Positions 8,966 to 17,483 of a stretch of 64,000 bases of DNA are shown piece by piece. The notes beneath the pieces were generated by a model, which had not been told where the DNA came from, ran no database searches, and worked only from the letters and a program-made list of their open reading frames with translations. Every line of letters starts with the position of its first letter. Within the stretch, counting starts at the first letter, position 1. The stretch comes from Mobilicoccus massiliensis (lineage in GTDB: Bacteria; Actinomycetota; Actinomycetes; Actinomycetales; Dermatophilaceae): the NCBI RefSeq assembly GCF_000826525.2, contig NZ_LN651329.1, forward strand, positions 278,005 to 342,004, in the 5' to 3' direction. Both the position numbers and the translations under genes were made by a program.

Positions 8966-9436
8966 ATGAGCGCCGCGATCCAGGACTCCTACGCCGAGGA
9001 GCTCAGCCACTGCTACGGCTGCGGGGCGAACAACCCCGACGGCATGCAGCTCAAGACACGCTGGGACGGCGACGAGACCGTCACCGAGTACCTGCCGAGG
9101 CCGGAGCACACGGCGATCCCCGGTTACGTCCACGGCGGGATCCTCGCCTCGCTCGTCGACTGCCACGGCACGGGTTCGGCCGCGGCCGCGGCGCACCGGG
9201 CGAACGGGCACGAGATCGGCGATGGCACGCCGCCGCGTTTCGTCACCGCTTCACTGCAGGTCGACTTCCGCAAGCCGACCCCACAGGGCTCTCCGCTCGT
9301 CGCCCGCGGGCGGATCGCCGAGCAGACCGACCGCAAGGTCGTCACCGACGTCTCGGTGACCGTCGACGGCGTCGAGGTCGCGACCGGGCGGGTGGTCGCC
9401 GTGAGGATGCCGGACGGGATGCGTCCGAAGGGCTGA
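8966..9436 (+). CDS. PaaI-like hotdog-fold thioesterase
   Basis: A 156-residue hotdog protein. The N-terminal HCYGCGANNPDGMQLK and the central GYVHGGILASLVDCHGT match acyl-CoA thioesterases of the PaaI/YigI type; the Asp in LVDCHG occupies the usual catalytic-acid position. Likely cytoplasmic and multimeric. ATG 8966 follows AAGAGG, with a TACCCT box at 8925-8930 as a possible -10. It converges on the YyaL gene with an 11-nt gap. The acyl-CoA substrate is not predictable. Confidence 0.85.
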   Translation: MSAAIQDSYAEELSHCYGCGANNPDGMQLKTRWDGDETVTEYLPRPEHTAIPGYVHGGILASLVDCHGTGSAAAAAHRANGHEIGDGTPPRFVTASLQVDFRKPTPQGSPLVARGRIAEQTDRKVVTDVSVTVDGVEVATGRVVAVRMPDGMRPKG

Positions 9437-9447
9437 CGACCAGAGGG

Positions 9448-11544
9448 TCAGCGCCTCGGATCAGCCCCCGCGGGGTGATCGTCCGCTTGGGCGTCGAGCG
9501 CGGCTTCGAGGGCGCTCGGATCGGTGAGTGGCGGTCCGCAGACCGTGCCGCGACAGACGTAGGCCGTCGGGAGCCCGTCGCGCAGCGGCCGGTCGGCGAG
9601 CAGGGGCATGCTGCCCGGGGCGCCGTGCGCGAGCAGAGTCCGTGGGTGGCGCGCGGCGACCTCCACCAGCGTGTTCGCTTCGGCCGGCACGCCTCTCGCG
9701 AGGTGGCCCGCGTCGGTCAGGCTCTCGGCGTGGACGATCGCGACGGTCACCGGACCGTCGACCGCGCACTCGGCCGCGGCCAGTGACCAGCCGCCGAAGA
9801 CCGGGGTGCGCAGCGCGGCGCCGCACGAGACGTCGAGTGCCTCCTTCGCCGCCGCGAGATGACGAGCGGACCCGGCCACCGCACCGAACTCGAGGAGCGC
9901 TCTGGCCAGCGCGGAGGTGCCGCAGGGCTCGGCCGTGTCGGCGTCGTTGCGCGGGCGCAGCATGAGTTCTTCGGCGTCGCTGCCGGTGTCGTAGAACCCG
10001 CCGTCCTCGGCGCGAAAGAGGGGGAGGGCGACGTCGAGGATCGCCTCGGCCATCTCCAGCCACGACGTGTCGCCGGTGGCGAGGTGCAACCGGACGAGCC
10101 CGAACGCGAGGTCGCCGTGATCCTCGGCCACCGCGAGAGCGTCTCCGACGATCCCGTCTCGTGAGGTGCGGCGCAGACGGCCGTCGACGAGGTGTTCCTC
10201 GAGGACGAAGTGGGCGCAGCGCGCGGCGGCCGCCACATATGACGGCTCGGCGAGGAACGCGCCTGCGTCGGCCAGGGCCGCGATCGCGAGGCCGTTCCAC
10301 GCGGTGACGACCTTGTCGTCGCGCGCGGGCTGTGGGCGTTTCGCGCGGGCGGCGAGGAGGCGCGGGCGCACCGATGCCCACCAGCTCTCCTCCGGGTCGA
10401 CACGTCGCTGCAGCACCGACGAGCCGTGCTCGAACGTGCCGGCGGCGGTCACCTCGAGCAGGAGCGCCGCCGTGGCACCGTCCTCCTCGCCGAGGACCTC
10501 GGCCAGCTCGTCGGGCGTCCACACGTAGGTGGCGCCCTCGACGCTACGACCGCCGATCACCGTGTCGGCGTCGAGAGCGGACGCGAACGCGCCTTGTGCC
10601 GTGCGCAGGTCGGTGAGGAGGAAGTCGGCGGTCTCGCGCGCGATGCGCCGCGCGAACGGCGAGCCCGAGGCGCGGAACCAGTCGACGTAGACCGAGAGCA
10701 GCAGCGCGTTGTCGTACAGCATCTTCTCGAAGTGCGGAACGACCCAGTCGGCATCGGTGGAATAGCGCGCGAAGCCGCCGGCGAGCTGGTCGTACATGCC
10801 CCCGCGGGCCATGGCCTCGCACGTCGACTCGACCATCTGGAGCGCGCGTCGTGTGCCCGTGCGGTCGTGGTGGCGCAACAGCCACGCGAGCACCATGGAC
10901 GGCGGGAACTTGGGCGCGGTGCCGAATCCGCCACGCTCCCAATCGAAGACGGAGGCCGCTCGCTCCTCGGCCGAGTCGAGCATGGAGACGAGCTCGGCCG
11001 CGGGCCCGGCGGTGCCGGCGTTCGGATCGTCGATGGCGAGCGGGGGAGTGGTCTGCACCGACGCCTGCGCGCGGAGGGCCTCGGCGATCCGGTCGGCTGA
11101 CTCCTCGACCTCGGCGCGGCGATCGCTCCACGCCTCCGCAGCGCTGGCCAGCAGGTGGAGGAACTGGGGTTTGGGGATGTACGTCGCGGCGAAGAACGGC
11201 TGGCCGTCGGGCGTGAGCAGACACGTCATCGGCCAGCCGCCGCGGCCGGTGAGCGCCACGGTGGCGGCCATGTAGACGGCGTCGATGTCGGGACGTTCTT
11301 CACGATCGACCTTGATCGCGACGAACCCGCGGTTCAGCGCGTCGGCGACCTCGTCGTCCTCGAACACCTCGTGCGCCATGACGTGGCACCAGTGGCACGC
11401 CGCGTAGCCCACCGACAGAAGGATCGGCACGTCACGACGTTTCGCCTCGGCCAGCGCGTCGTCACACCACGGCCACCAGTCGACGGGGTTCTCGGCGTGC
11501 TGAAGCAGATACGGACTCGTCGCCTCGGCCAGTCGGTTCGCCAT
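9448..11544 (-). CDS. YyaL/DUF255 thioredoxin-domain protein
   Basis: A 698-residue cytoplasmic protein of the DUF255 (YyaL, SSP411) family. The N-terminal thioredoxin-like domain has the redox motif CHWCH ([15 protein letters not shown], around residue 50) after the family signature [14 protein letters not shown]. The remaining two thirds resemble an (alpha/alpha)6 barrel of the glycosidase/N-acylglucosamine-epimerase type. The biochemical role is not established. ATG 11544 is used, with GGGAGG 8 nt upstream and the conserved [12 protein letters not shown] start; the in-frame extension to 11574 lacks these. Confidence 0.88.
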   Translation of the reverse strand: MANRLAEATSPYLLQHAENPVDWWPWCDDALAEAKRRDVPILLSVGYAACHWCHVMAHEVFEDDEVADALNRGFVAIKVDREERPDIDAVYMAATVALTGRGGWPMTCLLTPDGQPFFAATYIPKPQFLHLLASAAEAWSDRRAEVEESADRIAEALRAQASVQTTPPLAIDDPNAGTAGPAAELVSMLDSAEERAASVFDWERGGFGTAPKFPPSMVLAWLLRHHDRTGTRRALQMVESTCEAMARGGMYDQLAGGFARYSTDADWVVPHFEKMLYDNALLLSVYVDWFRASGSPFARRIARETADFLLTDLRTAQGAFASALDADTVIGGRSVEGATYVWTPDELAEVLGEEDGATAALLLEVTAAGTFEHGSSVLQRRVDPEESWWASVRPRLLAARAKRPQPARDDKVVTAWNGLAIAALADAGAFLAEPSYVAAAARCAHFVLEEHLVDGRLRRTSRDGIVGDALAVAEDHGDLAFGLVRLHLATGDTSWLEMAEAILDVALPLFRAEDGGFYDTGSDAEELMLRPRNDADTAEPCGTSALARALLEFGAVAGSARHLAAAKEALDVSCGAALRTPVFGGWSLAAAECAVDGPVTVAIVHAESLTDAGHLARGVPAEANTLVEVAARHPRTLLAHGAPGSMPLLADRPLRDGLPTAYVCRGTVCGPPLTDPSALEAALDAQADDHPAGADPRR

Positions 11545-11703
11545 GGCCTGTCCTCCCGTCAGAGATGTGTGCATCGGGAATCCTTGAACGATGTAAACAA
11601 ATGATGCAAACGTTCTCGTGAAGGCCCTCTGCCGAGGTGTCGCGCGGCAGCGGCTATCAGGTTATCTGCCTCTGCCCAGATGAGGGTGTGGGTCGAGTTG
11701 GAA

Positions 11704-11756
11704 CTCACAATGTCGCACCGTCAATCTAGGCTTGGTCACAGACAGAACGGGAGGAG
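11704..11756 (+). promoter_or_regulatory. Candidate promoter and strong Shine-Dalgarno of the Nmad island
   Basis: CTCACA (11704-11709) and TAGGCT (11727-11732) are 17 nt apart, a weak sigma-70-type match. GGGAGGAG at 11749-11756 is a strong ribosome site 9 nt before ATG 11766 and selects that start over the ATG at 11757, which it touches. The upstream DNA is less GC-rich than the rest of the window. Confidence 0.4.
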
Positions 11757-11765
11757 ATGACCACC

Positions 11766-12686
11766 ATGATTCGGTGCGCCGAGTGCGGTGAAGACGAAGA
11801 ACTCGGCGGTCGCCCGTTCGATGACGGTCGCAGGGAGATCACCTGTGACGGGTGCGGCCGCTCGTGGATACGTGACACCGCGACACGGCTGGCCACCCCA
11901 TCTGCTTCCGTTCGGCCGAGCGATCGTCGTCGTCCGGCAGACTGCGGGCCTCGGTGGGATGACGAGCCGGTTCTCTCGACGCTGAATCGTGAAGCGCCAG
12001 CGCTCAAGGAAAATGGCCGCGATGGCGTACCGCTGTCGCTCACCCCGAAGCACGAGCCGTTCTGGCAGGGTGGTGATTCGGTTCGGGCGAGTCGCGTCTT
12101 CTCCTACATCGTGGTTCACGACACCGGCTTCTCGCCGAACCCGTTCCACGGGCTCCTGACGCTCGCCTGCTGCAAGCCGCGGATCCGTCGGACTGCCAGC
12201 GTCGGCGACATCATCGTCGGCCTATCGAGCCGGAGCGAGCGGATCGTCTACGCGACGCAGGTCGCCGAGGTGATCGGATTCGAGGAGTACTGGGCCGACC
12301 CGAGGTACCAGGTGCGAAGGCCAGTCATGGACTCTCCGCAGATCGTCTATCGCGTCGGCGACAACATCTACGAGCCCAGCGATGCCGGATTCCGGCAACT
12401 GCACTCGTTCCACTCCAACCGCGACGGGTCGGAGGCCGCCACACTGAAACGCACAGACCTCGGCGGCGAGCACGTTCTCGTCTGCGAGCGCTTCACCCAC
12501 TGGGGGCGCAGCGGGCCGACCCTGCCGGAGGGTCTGGCGTTCCTCTCCGTTGGGCGCGGCCACCGCTCCAACTTCACCCGTGACCAGGTCGACGTCGTCA
12601 CCGGATGGTTTGCTGGTCTCCCGGGCGGCGTTCTTGGCCCGCCCGCTCAGTGGAAAGCTGGCGACCAGAGTTGGCGTGAGTCATGA
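11766..12686 (+). CDS. Nmad2-like protein with N-terminal zinc ribbon
   Basis: 306 residues. The C-terminal two thirds, from about residue 112, match my recollection of nucleotide-modification-associated domain 2: FSYIVVHDTGFSPNPFHG, then TLACCKPRIRRTASVGDIIVG, with a later YRVGDNIYEP. These domains were named from gene neighbourhoods of DNA base-modification systems; their chemistry is unknown. Residues 1-36 form a short zinc ribbon (CAECG and CDGCG pairs). The stretch between is low-complexity and looks like fused or degraded sequence. Its stop overlaps the Nmad3 start by 4 nt, so the two are coupled. Base composition is less GC-rich than the flanks, suggesting acquired DNA. Domain assignment is from memory of motifs and needs a profile search. 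Confidence 0.65.
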   Translation: MIRCAECGEDEELGGRPFDDGRREITCDGCGRSWIRDTATRLATPSASVRPSDRRRPADCGPRWDDEPVLSTLNREAPALKENGRDGVPLSLTPKHEPFWQGGDSVRASRVFSYIVVHDTGFSPNPFHGLLTLACCKPRIRRTASVGDIIVGLSSRSERIVYATQVAEVIGFEEYWADPRYQVRRPVMDSPQIVYRVGDNIYEPSDAGFRQLHSFHSNRDGSEAATLKRTDLGGEHVLVCERFTHWGRSGPTLPEGLAFLSVGRGHRSNFTRDQVDVVTGWFAGLPGGVLGPPAQWKAGDQSWRES

Positions 12687-13537
12687 AACTGATCCTGAGC
12701 CGCAAGGCGTTCGAGTCGAGCGCAGGCAAGGTCGCCAACCCCATCCTCGATGACGGCACGCTGGTGCCCCTGCCCATCCCGGACAAGCAGTCGCCCATCC
12801 GCTACCAGGACATCACCATCGCCGGTCAGAACCTCGGCAAGCTCGCATCGGAACTGACGAACGGAAGGTCGCGAGCCAGCCACTTCGCCCATCTTGACCC
12901 GGACCTGATCGAGTCCGCCTATCCACGCGCACCCGGTTGGCGACCGATCTTCGGGCAGGTCGACGCTGCTCAGTCGGTCTTGGCACGCGAAGGGGTTGGG
13001 CCTGGAGATCTGTTCCTCTTCTTCGGATGGTTCCGACGGGTGACGGCCGCAGCCGGGCGGTTCCGCTACGTTCCGGGCGCGCCTGACTTACATGTGATGT
13101 GATGGATGCAGATTGACGAAGTCGTCCCCGTCGACGGCAGTGCGCATCCCGTGTGGATGGCCTACCACCCACACGTCGCGAACACCCGCGGACGCGGCAA
13201 CACGATCTATGTCGCGCGAGAGAAGCTCGTCCTAGACGGGATCGAACTCGGGCTGGCCGGTGCCGGCCACTTCACCCGCTACGACGACCGCCTGCGGCTC
13301 ACAAAGGAAGGCAGCAACCGCTCGCTGTGGAGTCTCCCAGGCTGGCTTGCTCCGGGTGGATCTCGACCTCCGCTGGGCTACCACTGCGATCTGAGCCGCT
13401 GGCGACCTGATGGCGACCGAGTTGACCTCCAAAGTGCCGCGCGCGGCCAAGAGTTCGTCCTCGACACCACCTGGTATCCAGAGGCGATCCCGTGGGTCGC
13501 GGAACTTCTGCAAGGATCGCGTCCCTCAGCAGCATGA
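12683..13537 (+). pseudogene. Nmad3-like gene interrupted by an in-frame TGA
   Basis: Two open segments share one frame: 12683-13102 (139 residues) and 13106-13537 (143 residues), separated by TGA 13100-13102 and one Trp codon. Segment 1 starts MKLILSRKAFESS and contains LPIPDKQSPIRY, AHLDPDL, FGQ and GDLFLFFGWFR; segment 2 continues WMQIDEVVPVDG, HPHVAN and NTIYVA. Together they look like one Nmad3 (nucleotide-modification-associated) protein of about 285 residues. The stop falls where the family, as I recall it, has a short Phe-Gly-aromatic turn before LQ/MQ. Translation could produce a truncated protein, a readthrough product or two halves; a base-call error is also possible. Coupled to Nmad2 by an ATGA overlap. 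Confidence 0.6.
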
Positions 13538-13610
13538 CGCCCCTCGGTCTGTAGCCGGGCGGCGGTTGCGGGCGCGGATCAAAGCGCGACCGTCTCCAGG
13601 CCGTAACATT

Positions 13611-13634
13611 TATGATACGCTCTCTCATCGAGAG
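13611..13634 (+). promoter_or_regulatory. -10 box and small palindrome upstream of the XRE gene
   Basis: TATGAT at 13611-13616 is close to the -10 consensus within a locally AT-rich stretch. Just downstream, CTCTC (13622-13626) and GAGAG (13630-13634) form a 5-bp inverted repeat around ATC that overlaps the ribosome site GAGAGGGG. This is where an autoregulatory antitoxin-type repressor could bind. Confidence 0.4.
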
Positions 13635-13645
13635 GGGTGACCACC

Positions 13646-14056
13646 ATGACCGGTACCAGCGCTTTCTGGGATGACCTTGCGCGCGACCTCGAGGACGCCG
13701 AGTTCCTTCGGGAGTTCGTCGTGGAGTCCATGCGCATCGCCACCATTGACGAGGTCGTCAATGCGCTCGATGACGCTCGCGAGGCCGCCGGGATGTCCAA
13801 GGCCGAGCTTGCTCGCGCGATTCAGGCGGAGCCCGCGACCATCCGTCGCCTCTTCGCCTCCGACAAGTCGAACCCGACGCTCGGCACGCTGGCCGAGGTC
13901 GCTGCCGCTCTCGGGATGAGGATCACCGTCGAGCCGCTCAACGACGACGAGCGGACCAAGGTCACCGAGCCTCTCCTGGCCGGGCGGGCCGCTGACCCCG
14001 ACGCGCTTGCCCGCCACCTTCGCGAACTGCGGACCCGCAGCAAGGTCCCTGCGTAG
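13646..14056 (+). CDS. XRE-family helix-turn-helix protein (HigA-like antitoxin candidate)
   Basis: 136 residues. The helix-turn-helix is in the centre (AGMSKAELARAIQAEPATIRRLF, scaffold and recognition helices around residues 50-75), followed by the family tail LGTLAEVAAALGMRITVEPL common in HigA-type antitoxins. ATG 13646 sits 9 nt after GAGAGGGG and is preferred to the GTG at 13637. It ends 2 nt before the stop of the opposing RelE-like gene. It could repress its own promoter and neutralise the neighbour; neither is shown by sequence alone. Confidence 0.75.
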   Translation: MTGTSAFWDDLARDLEDAEFLREFVVESMRIATIDEVVNALDDAREAAGMSKAELARAIQAEPATIRRLFASDKSNPTLGTLAEVAAALGMRITVEPLNDDERTKVTEPLLAGRAADPDALARHLRELRTRSKVPA

Positions 14057-14058
14057 CA

Positions 14059-14535
14059 TCAGTCGATCGAGCGCGGGTTGTGGGCCAGGTACTCCTCACC
14101 CATCGAGCGCACCTCGGCGTAATCCGCATCGCTCAACGTGGAGCGGAACGGCTTGTCGCGGCCGTCGATGATGACCAGCAGCGGCTTCTCCTGTCCCTTG
14201 GCCTCGTAGTCGAGCAGGCAGAACAAGCGGTAGTGGTGACGCTTCGGACCATCGACGCGGACCTCGAACCACCCGCGCATGTCGCCCTTCATCGCCTCCC
14301 AGTAGCCACCACCGGCAAACCGCTTTGGCGGGGCCGTCGCCACAGCGATGAGAACGGCGTTGGCCTTCGCGCGAACCGACCTCGGCCACGACCGCAAGGC
14401 CTCGCGACCTGGCTCTGCCTGCGCAGGGTCGTCGTTGACGTGCCGCCTGAAGTAGACGATGTCGTGCGGGTCGTCGGGAGATGGCCCCGTGCGTACAGTC
14501 GCCGGGGCGCTCTTCCGCTTCTTCGAGCTCGTCAT
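14059..14535 (-). CDS. RelE/HigB-like protein (toxin candidate), convergent with the XRE gene
   Basis: 158 residues with a long polar N-terminus followed by a compact alpha/beta core. SVRAKANAVLIAVATAPPKRF, the GGGYWEAMKGDMRGWFEVRV hairpin and HHYRLFCLLDYEA resemble HigB/Gp49-type RelE-superfamily proteins, in which the Arg and Tyr/His of the sheet cleave or bind RNA. The terminal DKPFRSTLSDADYAEVRSMGEEYL is typical of an actinobacterial subfamily. Start ATG 14535 is provisional (a TTG lies 9 nt upstream; no clear ribosome site). HigB and HigA are normally codirectional, so the tail-to-tail order is unusual and the TA role is only a suggestion. Confidence 0.6.
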   Translation of the reverse strand: MTSSKKRKSAPATVRTGPSPDDPHDIVYFRRHVNDDPAQAEPGREALRSWPRSVRAKANAVLIAVATAPPKRFAGGGYWEAMKGDMRGWFEVRVDGPKRHHYRLFCLLDYEAKGQEKPLLVIIDGRDKPFRSTLSDADYAEVRSMGEEYLAHNPRSID

Positions 14536-14578
14536 CGCCCGCAACGCTATCGGCGACGACCGACATCAGCCGGGATAA

Positions 14579-14780
14579 CGCTCGGACAGGCGGTTTCACC
14601 AGGCTTCGCGGGGTGAAACCGCCTGTCCGAGCGTTCGGGGTGCGGGGTCCCGGGTGCGGAACCGCCTGTCCGAGCGCGGGACGCCGGGCGGGCCGGCGAT
14701 GAGGCGGTCTAACCGTGGCCTCCTGATGCTCGAACAGGCGGTTCGGACCCCGAATCTGGGGCGAACCGCCTGTTCGAGCG
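14579..14780. repeat. Family A repeat hairpins 3' of tpx
   Basis: Five arms. 14579-14600 and 14612-14633 are perfect 22-nt complements around an 11-nt loop, giving a very strong hairpin. A single reversed arm lies at 14656-14676. 14727-14746 and 14761-14780 form a third structure whose loop itself contains CCCC and GGGG. Subtype with GGCGG after the core. The last arm ends 25 nt past the tpx stop (minus strand), so the hairpins could terminate or protect its transcript. Confidence 0.85.
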
Positions 14781-14804
14781 TTCGTCACTCCCGTGGTGCT
14801 CGGC

Positions 14805-15302
14805 TCAGGAGAGCGCGGCGATCGCGGCGTCGTAGTCGGGCTCCTGGCCGATCTCGGGCACGAGTTCGGTGTGGAGCACGGTGCCGTCGGTGTCGAGCAC
14901 GACCACGGCGCGAGCGAGCAGGCCGCGCATCGGGCCGTCGATCATCGTCACGCCGTACTCGTCGCCGAAGTCCGTGCGGAAGCTGCTGGCGACGGTGACG
15001 TTGTCGATGCCCTCGGCACCGCAGAAGCGCGCGAGCGCGAACGGCAGGTCGGCCGACGCGCAGACGACGGTCGCGTTGTCGAGGCCGGCGGCCCGCTCGT
15101 TGAAGGTGCGCACGCTCTGGGCGCAGACACCGGTGTCGACACTGGGGAAGATGTTGAGGACGATACGGCGACCCTCGAAGTCGTCGTTGGTGATCTCGGC
15201 GAGATCGGTTCCGGTGAGCCGGAATCCGGGCGCCTTGCCGCCCTTGGAGGGCAGGTCGCCGGAGGTCTGGACGGGGGAACCCTTGAGAGCTGTCGTAGCC
15301 AT
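14805..15302 (-). CDS. tpx: Thiol peroxidase (atypical 2-Cys peroxiredoxin)
   Basis: 165 residues, full length for Tpx. The peroxidatic cysteine is Cys60 in SVDTGVCAQSVRTF and the resolving cysteine is Cys94 in ARFCGAEG, the spacing of Tpx enzymes. It reduces hydrogen peroxide and alkyl hydroperoxides with electrons from thioredoxin in the cytoplasm. The N-terminal ALKGSPVQTSGDLPSKG is also typical. No ribosome site precedes ATG 15302; TAGACA lies 6 nt upstream, suggesting a leaderless mRNA. Single-gene unit. Confidence 0.95.
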   Translation of the reverse strand: MATTALKGSPVQTSGDLPSKGGKAPGFRLTGTDLAEITNDDFEGRRIVLNIFPSVDTGVCAQSVRTFNERAAGLDNATVVCASADLPFALARFCGAEGIDNVTVASSFRTDFGDEYGVTMIDGPMRGLLARAVVVLDTDGTVLHTELVPEIGQEPDYDAAIAALS

Positions 15303-15308
15303 GGGTTC

Positions 15309-15314
15309 TGTCTA
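15309..15314 (-). promoter_or_regulatory. -10-like box 6 nt before the tpx start
   Basis: TAGACA on the minus strand followed by 6 nt and ATG. It departs from TANNNT at the last base but has the same spacing as the other leaderless starts here. Confidence 0.3.
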
Positions 15315-15520
15315 ACACGTGCCGCCCGGCGCGGCCAGAGGACCGCCGCCGCGGCGACGCCCTCTGTCGCGCACCGCGTGATCACTCGATTCGCTGGGCT
15401 CGCTCGAGGCCCGCGGCCGATCGCCTCCGGCATGCTTGAGGCGGGCCGCCCACCGCGTAGCGATGCGGAGCCCCCGGCGCACCGCCACACCTCGACCCCC
15501 TCGAACGGTGATGCCATACT

Positions 15521-15625
15521 CGGCGGGTCACGACACTCCGCGGTCGAGGCGAGGAAGCCGGTGTGAATCCGGCACGGTCGCGCCACTGTGAGGCCCGAGG
15601 GGCCGAGTCAGACACTCACCCGCCG
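15521..15625 (+). ncRNA. Cobalamin (AdoCbl) riboswitch
   Basis: The leader of cbiM contains the conserved B12-box region GCCGGTGTGAATCCGGCAC (15563-15581 region), the following GCCACTGTGA, and GAGTCAGACACTC near the 3' end. The closing P1 helix is a perfect 8-bp pair, CGGCGGGT at 15521-15528 with ACCCGCCG at 15618-15625. The expression platform between here and ATG 15663 includes GGGGA/TCCCC complementary runs near the AAGGAGAA ribosome site, so control of translation is likely. B12 binding would shut off cobalt uptake. Confidence 0.93.
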
Positions 15626-15662
15626 CATCGAGGGGGACGCGTCATCCCCGAAGGAGAACTCC

Positions 15663-16376
15663 ATGCACATCACCGAGGGGTATCTGCCCCCCATACACGC
15701 CGCGGCTTGGGCCGCTGCCTCCGCACCCTTCGTCGTCCACGGCGCGCGCGCCGTCGTCCGCCAGGTACGTGAGAACCCGGAGAGTCGGCTGCTGCTCGGC
15801 GCCGCCGGGGCCTTCACGTTCGTCCTCTCGGCCATCAAGCTCCCGTCGGCCAGCGGCAGTTCGAGCCACCCCACGGGCACCGGGCTGGGGGCGGTGTTGT
15901 TCCGGCCGCCGGTCATGGCGTTCCTCTGCACCATCGTCCTTCTGTTCCAGGCGTTGTTGCTCGCCCACGGAGGCATCACGACGCTGGGGGCGAACGTCTT
16001 CTCCATGGGCGTCGTCGGCCCCTGGGTCGGGTATGCGACGTGGCGTCTGCTCAAGGGCGCCAACACGGGTGTGGCGATGTTCTTCGCCGCCGCGCTCGCC
16101 GATCTGTCGACCTACTGCATGACCTCCCTGCAACTCGCGCTGGCCTATCCCGACGCCACGTCCGGGTTCGCCGGTGCCGCCGCGAAGTTCCTCTCGGTCT
16201 TCGCGCTCACCCAGATCCCGCTCGCCGTCGTCGAGGGCCTGCTCTCGGTACTCGTGTTCCGGTTGCTCACCGACATCGCGAAGCCCGAACTCGTCCGGCT
16301 CGGTGTCCTCGGGCGCCCCGCTCGGCCCGCAGGGCAGGATCGCGACCGTTCGGAGGCCACGGAGGTGACTCGATGA
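15663..16376 (+). CDS. cbiM: Cobalt ECF transporter membrane protein CbiM
   Basis: 237 residues. The N-terminus [16 protein letters not shown] is diagnostic: in CbiM/NikM the Met1 amine and His2 help coordinate the metal, so the Met-His start must be exact. About six to seven membrane segments follow. CbiM is the substrate-specific component that captures Co2+ for B12 synthesis. AAGGAGAA lies 5 nt before ATG. It is the first gene after the riboswitch and overlaps cbiN by 4 nt. Confidence 0.95.
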   Translation: MHITEGYLPPIHAAAWAAASAPFVVHGARAVVRQVRENPESRLLLGAAGAFTFVLSAIKLPSASGSSSHPTGTGLGAVLFRPPVMAFLCTIVLLFQALLLAHGGITTLGANVFSMGVVGPWVGYATWRLLKGANTGVAMFFAAALADLSTYCMTSLQLALAYPDATSGFAGAAAKFLSVFALTQIPLAVVEGLLSVLVFRLLTDIAKPELVRLGVLGRPARPAGQDRDRSEATEVTR

Positions 16377-16714
16377 ACAAGCACGTCGTCACGCTGCTGC
16401 TGCTCGTCGGCATCATCGCCGTGCTCGGGGCCTCGTTCTTCGTCGGAGGCCTGCGTCAGGATCCCGGTGCCGGCGACGAGGCGTTCGGCGGCACCGACGC
16501 CCAGGTCACCGAGATGCTCGACGAGGGCGGCGCCCGGCCGTGGTTCGGACCGGTGGTCGAACTGGGCTCGAGCGAACTCGAGTCGGGCCTGTTCGCGGCC
16601 CAGGCAGGTCTTGGTGGCATCGTCCTCGGCTACTGCGTCGGACGTCTGCAGGGGCGCCGCCGCGTCGAGGCGTCGAGCGCGACCGCCGAGCCGGCCGAGT
16701 CGCCCGCCAGGTGA
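16373..16714 (+). CDS. cbiN: Cobalt ECF transporter auxiliary protein CbiN
   Basis: 113 residues with the CbiN layout: an N-terminal membrane helix (residues 4-28), an extracytoplasmic loop with [17 protein letters not shown] and [17 protein letters not shown], and a second helix ending in [11 protein letters not shown]. CbiN stimulates cobalt movement through CbiM. It overlaps cbiM by 4 nt. The Ala/Glu-rich C-terminal tail is longer than the membrane part needs. A hairpin terminator follows 100 nt downstream. Confidence 0.93.
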   Translation: MNKHVVTLLLLVGIIAVLGASFFVGGLRQDPGAGDEAFGGTDAQVTEMLDEGGARPWFGPVVELGSSELESGLFAAQAGLGGIVLGYCVGRLQGRRRVEASSATAEPAESPAR

Positions 16715-16813
16715 CGCGTCACCCAGCCGCTGTGGCCGGGGACCGTTGTCGACGCTCCGAACACGAAAACCCCTGCTCGCTCGGTACTCTCGTCTGCAGT
16801 GACCGCTCCCGGT

Positions 16814-16839
16814 CCCTCCCCCGCCACTGCGGGGGAGGG
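16814..16839. terminator. Hairpin terminator between cbiN and the GNAT gene
   Basis: CCCTCCCCCGC (16814-16824) pairs perfectly with GCGGGGGAGGG (16829-16839) around the loop CACT. No U tract follows, as is usual in actinobacteria. Its place between convergent 3' ends fits a two-way terminator, which would cut cbiMN off from cbiQO. Confidence 0.65.
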
Positions 16840-16869
16840 GCCGATGTCCGGCTGGCCGTCTCGATCCTG

Positions 16870-17454
16870 TCAGTGGGTGTCGCGCCACTCGTGCGAACCC
16901 CGGCTCATCCGCAGCTCTCGAACCCCGAAGCGCGCGTCCGGTCTGCCGTCGTCGACGACGAAGCCGTGGCGGGTGTAGAAGGCGATCGCGCGGGCGTTGC
17001 CGTCGACGACCCACAGGTACGCGGGTGCCTCGCCGACGAGGTGCGCGAGCAGCAGGTCGCCCAGCCCGGTGCCGTGGTCGGAGGCGAGAACGTTGATCGC
17101 CCACAGCTCCAGGCCGACGGGCGCGTCCTCGTCGCGGGCGCGCCCCGCGGACCCGAGGGCAACGATCCGTCCGCCCGGGTCGACCCCGACGAGGGTCTGT
17201 GGTCGTGTCTTCGGGTCGGCAGTGAGGATCTGCTCCCACCGCTCCTCACCCGCGCGGGCGTCGAGGCCGTCGAGAACCTCCGGCGGCATGAGCCCCGTGT
17301 ACGTCTCTCGCCACACCTGCGCGTGCACGCTCGCAAGGCGCGCGGCGTCGGCGATCTGCGCGACGCGGATCGTGTAGCCGGACGCGAGGGCCGCACGGGC
17401 CCGTGCGCTCATGGGCACGGCTGCGTCCTCGGTGGACTCGATGCCGGTGCTCAT
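16870..17454 (-). CDS. GNAT-family N-acetyltransferase
   Basis: 194 residues. [35 protein letters not shown] is the usual start of the fold, and the acetyl-CoA pyrophosphate loop is in [19 protein letters not shown] (Q/R-x-x-G-x-G/A variant with TGLG). The C-terminal [19 protein letters not shown] is the conserved last strand. The substrate is unknown. The first ~28 residues are Ala-rich and may not be translated; a second in-frame ATG is at 17412. It sits inverted inside the cobalt transporter locus, 29 nt from cbiQ. Confidence 0.85.
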   Translation of the reverse strand: MSTGIESTEDAAVPMSARARAALASGYTIRVAQIADAARLASVHAQVWRETYTGLMPPEVLDGLDARAGEERWEQILTADPKTRPQTLVGVDPGGRIVALGSAGRARDEDAPVGLELWAINVLASDHGTGLGDLLLAHLVGEAPAYLWVVDGNARAIAFYTRHGFVVDDGRPDARFGVRELRMSRGSHEWRDTH

Positions 17455-17483
17455 GGCGGGAGTCTGTCAGAGGAGTGGCCACG

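Noticed and set aside
11736..12149. Minus-strand open frame opposite the Nmad2 N-terminus
   Set aside because: No start signal, no recognisable domain, and it opposes a gene with a strong ribosome site.
13100..13102. TGA read as selenocysteine in the Nmad3-like gene
   Set aside because: No SECIS-like hairpin is apparent right after the TGA and the family position is not a cysteine; a mutation or error is simpler.
11545..14804. Prophage or integrative element around the Nmad island
   Set aside because: No integrase, tRNA target, attachment repeat or phage structural gene was seen in the window.
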